The notes: generated by a model not told the origin, from the letters alone. 64,000 nucleotides of DNA from DSXF01 sp964387495 (GCA_964387495.1 CAYLXB010000010.1:7603-71602); one strand, 5' to 3'. Positions 8,520-18,669 are shown, numbered from the stretch's first letter. Program-made: numbers and translations.

Positions 8520-9425
8520 ATGAAACGAGCGGTAAGCATCAGCATTGGCTCGTCCAAACGCAACAAAGCAGTTACTGTTAAACTCTTGGGCGAAGACATC
8601 AGCATCGAACGCATCGGCACCGACGGCGACATGGAAGCTGCCGCCCTCAAATACAAAGAACTTGATGGCACCGTCGACGCTTTCGGCGTGGGCGGCGCTG
8701 ACCTCGGCATCCTTGTCGAAGATAAATGGTATCCCCTTTACTCGGTCAACAAGATGGTGCGCTTCATCAAGAAAACCCCCGTCGTTGACGGCACCGGCCT
8801 CAAAAACACTCTTGAAAACAAAAGCGCCGCCTTCCTCGAAGCCAAAATCCCCGCCTACATCCAGGCCCATGGCAAACGCGTCTTCATTATGACCGGCGCC
8901 GACCGCTGGGGCCTCACCACCGCCTTCGCGGATGCCGGCTACGAATGCGTCTTCGGCGACCTCATGTTCTCCCTCGGAATCCCCATCCCCCTGCACACCA
9001 AAAAGCAGCTTAAAGTCCTCGCCGCCCTGCTGATGTCCATCGCCGGGCGCCTGCCCTTCGAATGGGTCTACCCCACCGGTGAAAAACAGGAAGAGCGCAA
9101 ACCCAAACACGTGGATATCTTCCACTGGGCCACCGTCATTGCCGGCGACTGCCACTACATCAAGCGCTACATGCCCAATGACATGCAGGGCAAAGTCGTC
9201 GTCACCAACACCACCACCCCGGAAGATGTCGCCCTCTTCAAGAAGTGCGGCGTTAAATACCTCGTCACCACCACCCCCATCCTCGAAGGCCGCTCCTTCG
9301 GCACCAACATGATGGAGGCCGCCCTCATCGCCGTCTCCGGTAAAGGCCGCCCTCTCACCCACGCTGAGTACGACGAATTACTCCAGAAATTAAATTTCGA
9401 ACCCTCCCTTCAGGAGTTGAACTGA
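8520..9425 (+). CDS. Conserved protein of the family labelled 'quinate 5-dehydrogenase'
   Basis: A 301-residue protein that I recall as a family in Thermus, Moorella and Chloroflexi given the name quinate 5-dehydrogenase; I see no classical shikimate/quinate dehydrogenase motif set to confirm that. Visible features are the N-terminal KRAVSISIGSSKRNK, a Gly-rich VGGADLGI near residue 59, MTGADRWGL near 124, and a conserved C-terminal TTTPILEGRSFGTN. Two adjacent ATGs exist (8517, 8520); the second has better spacing from GGAGG. It is the first gene of a tightly overlapping trio with a nucleotidyltransferase and a PAP2 phosphatase. That context suggests a lipid- or sugar-phosphate pathway rather than quinate catabolism; this is inference. 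Confidence 0.6.
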   Translation: MKRAVSISIGSSKRNKAVTVKLLGEDISIERIGTDGDMEAAALKYKELDGTVDAFGVGGADLGILVEDKWYPLYSVNKMVRFIKKTPVVDGTGLKNTLENKSAAFLEAKIPAYIQAHGKRVFIMTGADRWGLTTAFADAGYECVFGDLMFSLGIPIPLHTKKQLKVLAALLMSIAGRLPFEWVYPTGEKQEERKPKHVDIFHWATVIAGDCHYIKRYMPNDMQGKVVVTNTTTPEDVALFKKCGVKYLVTTTPILEGRSFGTNMMEAALIAVSGKGRPLTHAEYDELLQKLNFEPSLQELN

Positions 9426-10219
9426 TGGAACTCAATGCCATTATCACCGCCGGCGGCATCCCCCTGCCGGAAGACCCACTTTACGAATATGCCAATGGCG
9501 ATTCCAAGGCCCTGCTCGATATCGGCGGCAAGCCGATGGTTCAATGGGTGCTCGACGCCCTCGGCGAAGCCAGGCAGGTCAAGAATATTGTCCTGGTTGG
9601 CCTTTCCGCCAAAAGCGGCCTGGCCTGCGCCAAACCCCTCTACTACATCGGCAACCAGGGCCGCATGCTCGATAACATCCGCGCCGGCGCTGCCAAAGTC
9701 CACGAACTTGACCCCAAAGCTGAACATACTCTCATCGTCTCCTCCGATATCCCCGCCATCAAATCCGAAATGGTGGATTGGGTCATCGAGACCAGCATGC
9801 AGACCAATGATGATATCTACTACAATGTCATCCAGCGCGAGGTCATGGAAGCCCGCTTCCCCGGCTCCAAACGCACCTATACCCACCTGAAGGATATGGA
9901 TGTCTGCGGCGGCGACCTCAACGTCGGGCGCATCAGCGCCATCCTCGATGAAGAGGGCCTGTGGACCCAGATCATCGCCAACCGCAAGTCCCCCCTCAAA
10001 CAGGCCGCCATCATCGGCTTCGGCACCTTCTTCGGCCTGCTCACCCGCCAGATCAGCCTCGAGGATGCCGTCGAGCGCGTCACCCACCGCCTGGAAATCA
10101 CCGGCCGCGCCCTGATCTGCCCCTACGCCGAGATCGGCATGGATGTGGACAAACCCGTCCAGCTGGAACTCATGCGCAAAGAACTCAAACCCAAACGGAA
10201 GAAAAAGAAAACCGAATGA
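9425..10219 (+). CDS. MobA-like nucleotidyltransferase
   Basis: A 264-residue NTP-transferase-fold protein (PF12804 type). The signature NAIITAGG at residues 4-11 is the nucleotide-binding loop, followed by DSKALLDIGGKPMVQWVLDA, where the Lys contacts the phosphates. It would attach a nucleotide to a phosphorylated sugar, polyol or cofactor, but the substrate is not identifiable. The C-terminus is strongly basic (KPKRKKKKTE). The start overlaps the preceding stop by one base (TGATG), and its own stop overlaps the next start (ATGA), so all three genes are translationally coupled. Confidence 0.8.
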   Translation: MELNAIITAGGIPLPEDPLYEYANGDSKALLDIGGKPMVQWVLDALGEARQVKNIVLVGLSAKSGLACAKPLYYIGNQGRMLDNIRAGAAKVHELDPKAEHTLIVSSDIPAIKSEMVDWVIETSMQTNDDIYYNVIQREVMEARFPGSKRTYTHLKDMDVCGGDLNVGRISAILDEEGLWTQIIANRKSPLKQAAIIGFGTFFGLLTRQISLEDAVERVTHRLEITGRALICPYAEIGMDVDKPVQLELMRKELKPKRKKKKTE

Positions 10220-10776
10220 ACTGGGATGACATCCTCGAACTGGATGCCCGGCTGTCCGACCGTTTGCGTGTGGCCGAACGGCCGGGTCTTTTTCGGACCC
10301 TGGCGGCCATATTGGCCCATTCGGGCGATTCCTGGTTCTGGGGCCTCGGGCTCGCTCTCACCTGGCTGGCGGGTGCCCCCTTTTGGAAACACTGGGCTTT
10401 GGTCGTTTTTGGCGGGATTGGAGGTCTGGCAGCGCTGGTGCTCATCATTAAATTCAGCGTCAAGCGCCGTCGCCCCGAAGGCGAATGGGGCCTGCTCTAC
10501 CGCAGCACCGACCCGCACTCCTTCCCCTCCGGCCACGCGGCGCGTGCCTTTCTGCTCGCTGTCCTGGCCATCGGCCTGGGCCCCGCCTGGCTTGCCCTCC
10601 TGCTCTGCCTCTGGGCGCCTCTCGTCTCCCTCGCCCGGGTTGCCATGGGGGTACACTATTTCTCCGATGTCCTCGCTGGGATGCTCCTGGGCATTCTGAT
10701 CGGCATCTTTGGCCTGCAGGTCTACGCTCCCCTGCTCGACTGGCTGCAGGCTCTGCTTAAGGTACCCCTATGGTGA
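10216..10776 (+). CDS. PAP2-family membrane phosphatase
   Basis: A 186-residue integral membrane protein of the phosphatidic-acid-phosphatase type 2 family. All three catalytic motifs are present: KFSVKRRRP (motif 1), PSGHAAR (motif 2) and ARVAMGVHYFSD (motif 3, with the catalytic His and Asp), separated by hydrophobic segments. Substrates in this family are lipid phosphates or pyrophosphates, including undecaprenyl pyrophosphate. The frame is open for 85 codons upstream, but the ATG within the ATGA overlap with the preceding gene is the natural start. A role together with the upstream nucleotidyltransferase in phospholipid head-group or polyprenyl metabolism is possible but unproven. Confidence 0.85.
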   Translation: MNWDDILELDARLSDRLRVAERPGLFRTLAAILAHSGDSWFWGLGLALTWLAGAPFWKHWALVVFGGIGGLAALVLIIKFSVKRRRPEGEWGLLYRSTDPHSFPSGHAARAFLLAVLAIGLGPAWLALLLCLWAPLVSLARVAMGVHYFSDVLAGMLLGILIGIFGLQVYAPLLDWLQALLKVPLW

Positions 10777-10780
10777 GCAT

Positions 10781-11440
10781 TTAGTCCAGGTTCAGCACCC
10801 GCCCGCCATCCCCCGCCTCGCACAACGACAGGACGGCTGCCACCGCTTCCCCGGCCTGCTGCTCCACCCCTGCCGCATCTGCCAGCCCCGTCCCCAAGGC
10901 GTGGACGCGGATCCCGTACGGTTCCAGTTCAGCGGCTGCCAAGCGCGTCAGCCCCACCAGCCCGAACTTGCTGGCCGCATATGCCGCCCGCCCCGGCCCG
11001 CTCCGCCCTGCCAGCGGCACCAGGTTGATGATCACCCCCCCGCCCTGCGTCCGCATCACCCGCCCCACAGATTGGATCAGCAGAAATGCCCCGGTCAGGT
11101 TCACGTCCAGCACGCGGTGCCAATCCCATTCATCCATCTCCAGCAGCGGTGTCACCGGCTCCACATTGGCACTGTTGACCAGGATATCGATCCGGCCCCA
11201 GGCATCCTGCACCGCGTTGACCAGCGCCTGCACGCCCACCTTCTTGGCCACATCCTCCACAAAAGCTTGCGCCAGCCCGCCCTGCGCCGTGATCCCCGCC
11301 ACCACCGCCTCCACGTTGATCGGCGTCACGTCGTTGGCCGCTATTTTGGCCCCGCGCTCCGCAAATGCCCCCGCCAGCCGCTTTCCATTGCCCCTGCCGG
11401 CCCCGGTCACCAGCACCACCTTGCCCTCGAACACATCCAT
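10781..11440 (-). CDS. Short-chain dehydrogenase/reductase lacking the usual catalytic serine
   Basis: A 219-residue classical SDR. The cofactor loop TGAGRGNG is at residues 12-19, the NxxN region shows ILVNSAN at 86-92, and the active-site pair is Tyr154-x3-Lys158 (YAASK). The serine that normally precedes Tyr by about 13 residues in an N-[IV]-S-S motif is replaced: the sequence reads IINLVPLAG, so Val or Pro occupies the position. The enzyme may be weak, use another residue, or be non-catalytic. The start at 11440 has GAGGAG six bases upstream; a longer frame to 11479 lacks one. It lies 20 bp after the M23 peptidase gene. Confidence 0.85.
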   Translation of the reverse strand: MDVFEGKVVLVTGAGRGNGKRLAGAFAERGAKIAANDVTPINVEAVVAGITAQGGLAQAFVEDVAKKVGVQALVNAVQDAWGRIDILVNSANVEPVTPLLEMDEWDWHRVLDVNLTGAFLLIQSVGRVMRTQGGGVIINLVPLAGRSGPGRAAYAASKFGLVGLTRLAAAELEPYGIRVHALGTGLADAAGVEQQAGEAVAAVLSLCEAGDGGRVLNLD

Positions 11441-11460
11441 GTCTTGCTCCTCGTATCTGA

Positions 11461-12165
11461 TCATTGCCCGCTCACGCACACCGGGATCTGGTCCGGGTTT
11501 TCCACCCCGTTCAACGCCAGCCCCAGATAAGCCGAAGGCTCCAGCGTGTTGCGAATCTCCAACTCGTTCAGGAACAGGCCGCTGCCGTTATCCTTCACAA
11601 TCGAAAAATGCAGGTGCACCCCGGTTGGGTTGCCCGGCTCGCCCGAGTAGTTGCCCTGATATCCCAGCAGCGTCCCCGCATCCACCCACACCTCCGATGT
11701 GCCCGGCGGGAATTCCGCCGCGATATACGATGTGCCGTTCCCGTCTGCCATGTGGGTGTAATACAGCCAGATCTGCCGCCCCGGCTGCAGCGGGTCATCC
11801 GGCACCCGCACGATTACCGAGGACTTCCAATCCGGCAGGCGCCTCAAGTAACCCGGATAGGCTGCATAGACCGGCGTGACGCCCGACTCTGTTCCCGCGA
11901 AGATATCGATGCCCTGGTGGCGGTGCCCCGGCCGGAATGAATCATCCCACAGGAAGCCCGGCATGCCGGTGGTCGGAAAAATGAAGGGCGCATCCCCGCA
12001 GCGCATCCCTGCCTGGATGACCCATTCAGGGTGCTCCTGCGGATTGCGGATCCACTGCAGCATCTGGGCGCTGCGCCTGCCGATGCCGTGCATGCTGCGA
12101 TAAATGATATAACCGCCGATGATTGCGCCGACGATCAACACTCCGAATATCAGCCGTTTTTTCAT
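11461..12165 (-). CDS. Membrane-anchored M23 (LytM-type) metallopeptidase
   Basis: A 234-residue protein with one N-terminal membrane segment (residues 5-22) and an extracytoplasmic M23 domain. The zinc site is visible as HQGIDIF (HxxxD), HMADG and the terminal HLHF. These enzymes cut peptide cross-bridges in peptidoglycan or, when degenerate, regulate amidases; here all metal ligands seem intact. There is no Shine-Dalgarno; a TATAAT box lies only 7 nt before the ATG, which suggests a leaderless transcript. Confidence 0.85.
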   Translation of the reverse strand: MKKRLIFGVLIVGAIIGGYIIYRSMHGIGRRSAQMLQWIRNPQEHPEWVIQAGMRCGDAPFIFPTTGMPGFLWDDSFRPGHRHQGIDIFAGTESGVTPVYAAYPGYLRRLPDWKSSVIVRVPDDPLQPGRQIWLYYTHMADGNGTSYIAAEFPPGTSEVWVDAGTLLGYQGNYSGEPGNPTGVHLHFSIVKDNGSGLFLNELEIRNTLEPSAYLGLALNGVENPDQIPVCVSGQ

Positions 12166-12172
12166 GAGCCCG

Positions 12173-12178
12173 ATTATA
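12173..12178 (-). promoter_or_regulatory. -10 box TATAAT 7 nt before the M23 peptidase start
   Basis: GGTATAATCGGGCTC immediately precedes the ATG on the minus strand. Transcription would begin at or within a base or two of the start codon. No -35 match is visible. Confidence 0.5.
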
Positions 12179-12297
12179 CCTTCTCACTGCCGGCCGTTTT
12201 TTCTTATACAAATATTATCTTGTTTCTTCACTTTTCTTACACCGATGGAATATCATAACGCCATACTGAAACTGAAATGGAAACAAGGAGAGACAAG

Positions 12298-12696
12298 ATG
12301 ACCCTCTATATTCAACCTTACCCGTACCGTCATATGGCCCGCCGCCTCTACCAAGCCGCCGGCTGCACCCCTGACACAACCCGGACCCTGGCCGTCAACA
12401 TCCGCGAAGAGGATGACACTTATGTGCTCAGCGCCCTGGTCCCCGGCTTGAAGTCTGAAGACCTCAACATCCAGGTCATGGAAGATGTGGTGCGCATCGA
12501 AGGTGAATTCAAGCAGGATGAGCACGAATACATGATGAGCGAACTCCCCAGCGGCGCCTTCAGCCGTGCCCTGCGCCTGCCCGCGGCCCTGGATTCCGAC
12601 AAGGCCGAAGCGAAAATCAGCGACGGTGTCCTGACCCTGCGCCTGCCCAAGGCCGAGTCAGCCCTGCCGAAAAAGATCAAAGTCACCGTCAAATAA
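12298..12696 (+). CDS. Hsp20/alpha-crystallin small heat-shock protein
   Basis: A 132-residue ATP-independent chaperone that binds unfolding proteins. The alpha-crystallin domain runs from about residue 34 (LAVNIREEDDTYVL) to 125. It includes the family motif AKISDGVLTLRLPK (A-x-x-x-G-V-L) and a final I-x-V (IKVTV). The start is set by AAGGAG seven bases before the ATG, seven codons inside a slightly longer frame. I found no CIRCE element upstream. Confidence 0.9.
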   Translation: MTLYIQPYPYRHMARRLYQAAGCTPDTTRTLAVNIREEDDTYVLSALVPGLKSEDLNIQVMEDVVRIEGEFKQDEHEYMMSELPSGAFSRALRLPAALDSDKAEAKISDGVLTLRLPKAESALPKKIKVTVK

Positions 12697-12712
12697 GCGG
12701 ATAAAACAAGAT

Positions 12713-12740
12713 TGCGCCGCAGGACATCCACTGCGGCGCA
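12713..12740. terminator. Intrinsic terminator after hsp20
   Basis: A perfect 10-bp stem TGCGCCGCAG / CTGCGGCGCA with an 8-nt loop, followed by TTTC on the plus strand. On the minus strand it is followed by AATCTTGTTTT, so it may work in both directions between hsp20 and the converging urocanase gene. Confidence 0.7.
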
Positions 12741-12764
12741 TTTCAACCAATCGAAAGCAGACGG

Positions 12765-12796
12765 AGTGTGGCGCACCCTGGCGGGAACGCCGCACT
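12765..12796 (-). terminator. Hairpin just after the urocanase stop
   Basis: AGTGTGGCG (12765-12773) pairs with CGCCGCACT (12788-12796) with one mismatch. It begins 4 bp downstream of the urocanase stop. The T-run is absent, so it may only stabilise the 3' end. Confidence 0.4.
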
Positions 12797-12800
12797 CTGT

Positions 12801-14453
<1,653 letters not shown>

Positions 14454-14478
14454 GGATACTCCTTGTCAAAATGAAAAT

Positions 14479-14513
14479 AAACCCTCCCGGCAATTATACG
14501 CCGGGAGGGTTTT
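14479..14513 (-). terminator. Intrinsic terminator of the Rrf2 gene, with a TATAAT box in its loop
   Basis: A perfect 13-bp stem (AAACCCTCCCGGC / GCCGGGAGGGTTT) around an 8-nt loop, followed on the minus strand by TTTATTTTCATTTT. It lies 30 bp after the Rrf2 stop. The loop reads GTATAATT on the minus strand, so a -10 box for the downstream urocanase gene may sit inside the terminator. Confidence 0.8.
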
Positions 14514-14542
14514 GCATGGCAATGATTGAACATCACATCGCA

Positions 14543-14959
14543 CTAAGCAGGCGCCTTGCTTTTGCTCAACAGCTCCGAAAAGTTCGTCCCTCTTAAGCGG
14601 GCAACTAATTCGTACTGTGCGTCACACCAGACCGGCTTGAGCGGACAATCATCATCGAAGGTACAGGTGCTGTTTTCCCCGGCGCATTCATTCAGCTGGA
14701 TTGGACCATCGATTGCTTCGACGACCTCCAGCAGGGTGATTTCTTTTGGATCGCGCGCCAGGGTTACCCCCCCGCGTGCACCGCGTGACGTATGCAGCAA
14801 GCCGGCAATGGATAACTGGGAAATGATCTTGGCAAGGAATGATGGCGGAATACTTTGTTCCTCTGCCACCTGGCTGGTGGCAGCGCGCTGGTTGGGACCA
14901 AGTTTCGCAAGGTATAACACAGCCCGAACAGCATAATCGGCCTGGCGGGTGATCTGCAT
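14543..14959 (-). CDS. Rrf2-family transcriptional regulator with a three-cysteine Fe-S motif
   Basis: A 138-residue winged-helix repressor. The helix-turn-helix is at residues 26-50 (ATSQVAEEQSIPPSFLAKIISQL), followed by the wing TSRGARGGVTLARDP. Three cysteines in NECAGENSTCTFDDDCPL (about residues 91-105, C-x6-C-x5-C) match the cluster ligands of IscR, NsrR and RsrR-type sensors, so it probably senses iron-sulfur status, nitric oxide or redox. A GGAGAGG site precedes the ATG. A palindrome just upstream (14984-15007) is a candidate self-operator. No isc/suf genes are nearby, so the regulon is not evident. Confidence 0.85.
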   Translation of the reverse strand: MQITRQADYAVRAVLYLAKLGPNQRAATSQVAEEQSIPPSFLAKIISQLSIAGLLHTSRGARGGVTLARDPKEITLLEVVEAIDGPIQLNECAGENSTCTFDDDCPLKPVWCDAQYELVARLRGTNFSELLSKSKAPA

Positions 14960-14983
14960 GGTGTCCTCTCCGTCAAAACAGGT

Positions 14984-15007
14984 AAGAATTATCTTTTTAG
15001 TATTCTT
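14984..15007. promoter_or_regulatory. Candidate operator palindrome upstream of the Rrf2 gene
   Basis: AAGAAT (14984-14989) and ATTCTT (15002-15007) form a 24-bp AT-rich inverted repeat 25 bp before the Rrf2 start, overlapping a GATAAT -10-like box. Rrf2 proteins commonly bind AT-rich dyads of this size at their own promoters. The match to a specific consensus is not established. Confidence 0.4.
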
Positions 15008-15102
15008 ATTTTATTGTAAGTGCAGGGGAGTCACAAGTGATGGGTGTCACAGGCGAAATATGACCTTTTACTCCGGTTTTATCCATATACTCTTCCATGG
15101 AA

Positions 15103-15141
15103 ATGCCCGGCAAATCCCGCAGAATAGGGATTGCCGGGCAT
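15103..15141 (-). terminator. Terminator of the adhesin-like lipoprotein gene
   Basis: ATGCCCGGCAAATCCC pairs with GGGATTGCCGGGCAT (one bulged A) around an 8-nt loop. On the minus strand it is 19 bp after the stop and is followed by TTTCC. A strong hairpin with a weak T-run. Confidence 0.6.
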
Positions 15142-15160
15142 CTGTCTGTCCAGGTACAAG

Positions 15161-16012
15161 TTAATCCGTCACCGTCAGGTTCCCCGCGCCCATTTCCACG
15201 ATGATCGTGAGCATCGGGCCGGATCCGGGTTTGACGTACAGACCCCCCTTCTTCTCCCAGCCTGGTGCGCTGACATTCAGCAGGCCGCCTTCGATGGTCA
15301 GCTTTGCCTGGATGCCTTCCGGGATGACCAGGGTAACATTACTCAAGCCGGAATCGATGGTGGCAGTGACATCCCGCTTGAGTTCGCCGGAGAAATCCAG
15401 CGTGTAGTTCCCGGCGCCGCTGTTGAAGATCAAGGTGCGGCAGTTTGCATTGGCCAATCCTTCCAGGGAAACATCCGATGCGCCGGTATCGTATCGCAGG
15501 ATCTCCATTTCAGCCATATTGGGCGTCGAAAACTTCAAGTCCACTTCAGACGCTCCGTCCGAAATATCCAGGCCGGTTAAAGCCAGGCCGCCAAACTCAT
15601 ATTCAGCCTTATAGGCGCCTGCCTCGATGACCAGGTCCATCGGCTCAGGACCAACCTGTAAATCCCACTCATTCTTCATATCGTCGAAATTGGGGATGCC
15701 GGTGAAAGTGTATTCACCGGTTTGCAGGGTAATGTCTGTACCATCCGTGGAAATTTCCGGTTTGAGATCGGCGACATTATAAACGGCAGTACCAGATACG
15801 AGGTCCGGCCCGGATCCGGGGTTGATATCGAGTTCTCCCGCGCCAAATTTCAGCGTCAGGTTAAGCGGCTCCTCCGTTTCCGGTTTGGAAATCTTGATCT
15901 GCTCGGTCACTTCATCGCCAACGCGTCCTTTTACCGGGATGTCCACGCGCAAGCCGCAGGCACTGGCTGTCAACGCCAGGGCAAGGGCCAGGATCAAAAA
16001 ACGACGAAACAT
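15161..16012 (-). CDS. Toast-rack/DUF4097-like lipoprotein
   Basis: A 283-residue exported lipoprotein. The signal peptide ends in ASAC, with Cys19 the probable lipidated residue. The rest is a repetitive beta-rich protein with recurring short blocks of the type GAGxLxI/GASDVSL/GLSNVTLVIP/GAGNLTV, typical of right-handed or 'toast-rack' beta solenoids (PF17115 and related LiaF/DUF4097 folds). Such proteins have envelope-stress or scaffolding roles in some bacteria, but the function here is not known. The start at 16012 has GGAGG five bases upstream; a start four codons earlier does not. Confidence 0.7.
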   Translation of the reverse strand: MFRRFLILALALALTASACGLRVDIPVKGRVGDEVTEQIKISKPETEEPLNLTLKFGAGELDINPGSGPDLVSGTAVYNVADLKPEISTDGTDITLQTGEYTFTGIPNFDDMKNEWDLQVGPEPMDLVIEAGAYKAEYEFGGLALTGLDISDGASEVDLKFSTPNMAEMEILRYDTGASDVSLEGLANANCRTLIFNSGAGNYTLDFSGELKRDVTATIDSGLSNVTLVIPEGIQAKLTIEGGLLNVSAPGWEKKGGLYVKPGSGPMLTIIVEMGAGNLTVTD

Positions 16013-16170
16013 TGTTACCTCCAATCAGGATATGCAAGAGAATATACGCATTCCGGGAGGGGAAAGTTTCAGAAGCCCCTGGATTGGCACCATGCACATC
16101 CCATTGTCCGCCAGGGATCAGCCACCAGGAATTGGAAATGCCCCAGTTTGCACGCCCAGGATGGGCAGGT

Positions 16171-17583
16171 TCAGGCTACTTTGCGGCCTTTGAGCGGCTC
16201 CCGCTGGACACCCAGGGCTGCCTCCAGGGCCTGGTGAAGAGATCTGGCCTCAACGATTTCGATATCCACCGGCCAGGGTTCCCCTTTGCGCAGGCGCTTG
16301 GGGACAATGGCCGTCTTGAAGCCCAGTTTGGCGGCCTCGCGCAGGCGCACGGGCATCTGGCCCGGCATGCGCAGTTCGCCGGCCAGGCCGATCTCGCCAA
16401 TCAGGACAGTATCAGCGCGCACAGGCAGATCGCGCATGGAAGATGTGATCGAGGCGGCTATGGCCAGATCCGCGGCGGGTTCTTCGATTTTCAGCCCCCC
16501 CACCACATTGACAAATACGTCGGCTTCGGCGAGTCTCAACCCAATCCGGCGGGTCAGCACAGCCGACAGCATCAAGAGCCGGTTATAGTCCACACCGTTG
16601 GGTGTACGCCGGGCATTGCCAAACTGCGCCGGGCTGGTAAGACCCTGTACTTCCACCAACAGGGGACGGGTGCCTTCCATCGTGACCGCGACCGCTGAAC
16701 CCGCGGCATTGACCATGCGTTCGGCCAGGAACGCTTCCGAGGGGTTGGTCACTTCGATCAGGCCGCGCTCGACCATCTCGAAAACGCCCACCTCGGCGGT
16801 GGCGCCAAAACGATTCTTGACAGAACGCAGCAGGCGGTAAGTTTGGAACCGGTCGCCTTCCAGGTAAAGCACCGTATCCACTATGTGCTCGAGAATACGT
16901 GGTCCGGCAATCGTCCCTTCCTTGGTGACATGCCCGATCACGAACACCGTTGGGCCGGATGACTTGGCCAGTTCGCGCAGGCGGTTGGCCGATTCGCGCA
17001 CCTGCGAGACCGAACCGGCTGCAGAGTCCAGGTCTGGCAGATAGATGGTCTGGATCGAATCCACGACCAGCATTTCCGGTTTGAGCGCAGCAACATGATC
17101 GAGGATGGCATCCAAATTTGTTTCGGTCACCAGGAACAGGCTGTCCGGCAGGGTCGCTTCTTTTCCCGCCAGGCGGACAGCCCGCATTTTGACCTGCCGC
17201 TCTGATTCTTCGCCTGACACATAAAGTACCTTGAGCCGGCTGCCCATCTCCATGGCCAGCTGCATCATGAGCGTGGACTTGCCAATACCGGGATCGCCCC
17301 CCACCAACACGATGGAGCCGGGAACAATCCCGCCGCCCAGTACGCGCGCGAATTCCCCGATGGGAACAGGAACACGCTCTTCAGCCTCGGCACTGACGTC
17401 GCCAAGCCAGCGCGGGGCTGACCGCCCGCTCAGGCCGCGGCCCGTGGTCTTCCCCGGCGGTTCATCACTGACCAGTTCCTCGACCATGGAGTTGAATGAG
17501 CCGCACTGCGGGCAGCGTCCCATGTAGGCTGCTGAGACACGCCCGCATTGTTGGCAGACATAACGAGACTGGGATTTGGACAT
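16171..17583 (-). CDS. radA: DNA repair protein RadA (Sms)
   Basis: A 470-residue RecA-like ATPase that promotes branch migration in recombination repair. An N-terminal C4 zinc finger uses Cys10, Cys13, Cys24 and Cys27. The Walker A GGDPGIGKST is at 95-104, the RadA-specific KNRFG is near 257, and a C-terminal Lon-protease-like domain follows (ADVFVNVVGGLKI onwards). Length and order are those of the family. The gene stands alone, with no strong ribosome site. Confidence 0.95.
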   Translation of the reverse strand: MSKSQSRYVCQQCGRVSAAYMGRCPQCGSFNSMVEELVSDEPPGKTTGRGLSGRSAPRWLGDVSAEAEERVPVPIGEFARVLGGGIVPGSIVLVGGDPGIGKSTLMMQLAMEMGSRLKVLYVSGEESERQVKMRAVRLAGKEATLPDSLFLVTETNLDAILDHVAALKPEMLVVDSIQTIYLPDLDSAAGSVSQVRESANRLRELAKSSGPTVFVIGHVTKEGTIAGPRILEHIVDTVLYLEGDRFQTYRLLRSVKNRFGATAEVGVFEMVERGLIEVTNPSEAFLAERMVNAAGSAVAVTMEGTRPLLVEVQGLTSPAQFGNARRTPNGVDYNRLLMLSAVLTRRIGLRLAEADVFVNVVGGLKIEEPAADLAIAASITSSMRDLPVRADTVLIGEIGLAGELRMPGQMPVRLREAAKLGFKTAIVPKRLRKGEPWPVDIEIVEARSLHQALEAALGVQREPLKGRKVA

Positions 17584-17665
17584 GGGTGGCTTCTTTCTCT
17601 AATCAAGACAACCAGAATTTCCGGGTTACAGTATAACAGAAATTATGTTCTGTGTCTTCGATGTT

Positions 17666-18574
17666 TTACCCCAACCCTACCAGCACCAACCCAATAAAGA
17701 TCGTGGCCACGCCAACGAACTTGGGCACAGGGTGCGGCTCCTTTAGTACCAACATACCCAGGATTGCCCCCAGCGGGATGCTCAACTGCCGGAAGGCAAC
17801 CACATAACTCACATTGGTGACGAAACCCATGGCAAACAACACCAACAAATAGCCGATATAAATGCCGACCCCAACCAATAATGCCCGCAGGAGCCCGGTC
17901 TTATCCATATGCCGCCATTCCTGGCGTTCGGCCCGCAACGCCAGTACCACGAACAACATCCACACAGAGGTGCTGACCCCTTCAAAAAAGGCATAGGTCA
18001 GGGTGATGGCCAATCCGGCGCCCATCTGGCCGGCCGATTGGCGCAGTACCTGCAAGGCCTGGCTATCGATGATCGAGTAGCCGGTAGTGCCCAAGGCTGC
18101 AATCAACGCCAGCAGGCTGGTCAGGTTGAAATAGTTTTTCAGCCTGAAATCGGAGAACGAGCGCATCGGCAAGACAAAACTCCCCGCCAGGATCAAAAGG
18201 ATACCCCCTACAGCCTGGAGACTGAGAGCCTTGCCAAGACCGAGAAGAGCGGTCAACACGGCAACCAGTACAACCGGCGAGGAACGTGCCAGCGGGTAAG
18301 CAATGGATAGATCCCCGTTCCGGTAGGCGCCTGTCAGTCCAGCAAAATAAACCGCCTGGCACACGCCCGTGCTGACAAGGTACAACCAGACCACGGGCGA
18401 ATAAAAAACCAGCGCATCCCAATAAATGATCAAAACGGGGATCATCAGCAACAGACCCAGGATGTTGGCTGCCAGCATGAACGCAATCGATGGCTGTTTA
18501 CGCTTGCCCAGCAGGTTCCAGCCGGCATGAGTGGCAGCAGAGACGATCAGCAGAAGAACAGCAGTCAGGGTCAT
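17666..18574 (-). CDS. EamA/DMT-superfamily membrane transporter
   Basis: A 302-residue protein with about ten transmembrane helices arranged as two EamA repeats. The second repeat ends in the usual SIPLGAILGMLVLKEP motif followed by a last helix. The family exports metabolites such as amino acids or sugars; the substrate cannot be deduced. AGGAG lies five bases before the ATG, and a TATAAT box lies 23 bp before the ATG. It is divergent from the nitroreductase gene. Confidence 0.85.
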   Translation of the reverse strand: MTLTAVLLLIVSAATHAGWNLLGKRKQPSIAFMLAANILGLLLMIPVLIIYWDALVFYSPVVWLYLVSTGVCQAVYFAGLTGAYRNGDLSIAYPLARSSPVVLVAVLTALLGLGKALSLQAVGGILLILAGSFVLPMRSFSDFRLKNYFNLTSLLALIAALGTTGYSIIDSQALQVLRQSAGQMGAGLAITLTYAFFEGVSTSVWMLFVVLALRAERQEWRHMDKTGLLRALLVGVGIYIGYLLVLFAMGFVTNVSYVVAFRQLSIPLGAILGMLVLKEPHPVPKFVGVATIFIGLVLVGLG

Positions 18575-18597
18575 TCAAACTCCTACCTCAGCCAGCA

Positions 18598-18603
18598 ATT
18601 ATA
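18598..18603 (-). promoter_or_regulatory. -10 box TATAAT of the EamA transporter gene
   Basis: AAGGTATAATTGC on the minus strand, 23 bp before the start codon and just upstream of the AGGAG site. No -35 consensus is seen. Confidence 0.5.
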
Positions 18604-18669
18604 CCTTGCGGCCCTTGACTCTCTTCCGGCCGGAGGGTGTAAGATATGCATCGAGAGGAGATATCAGGC

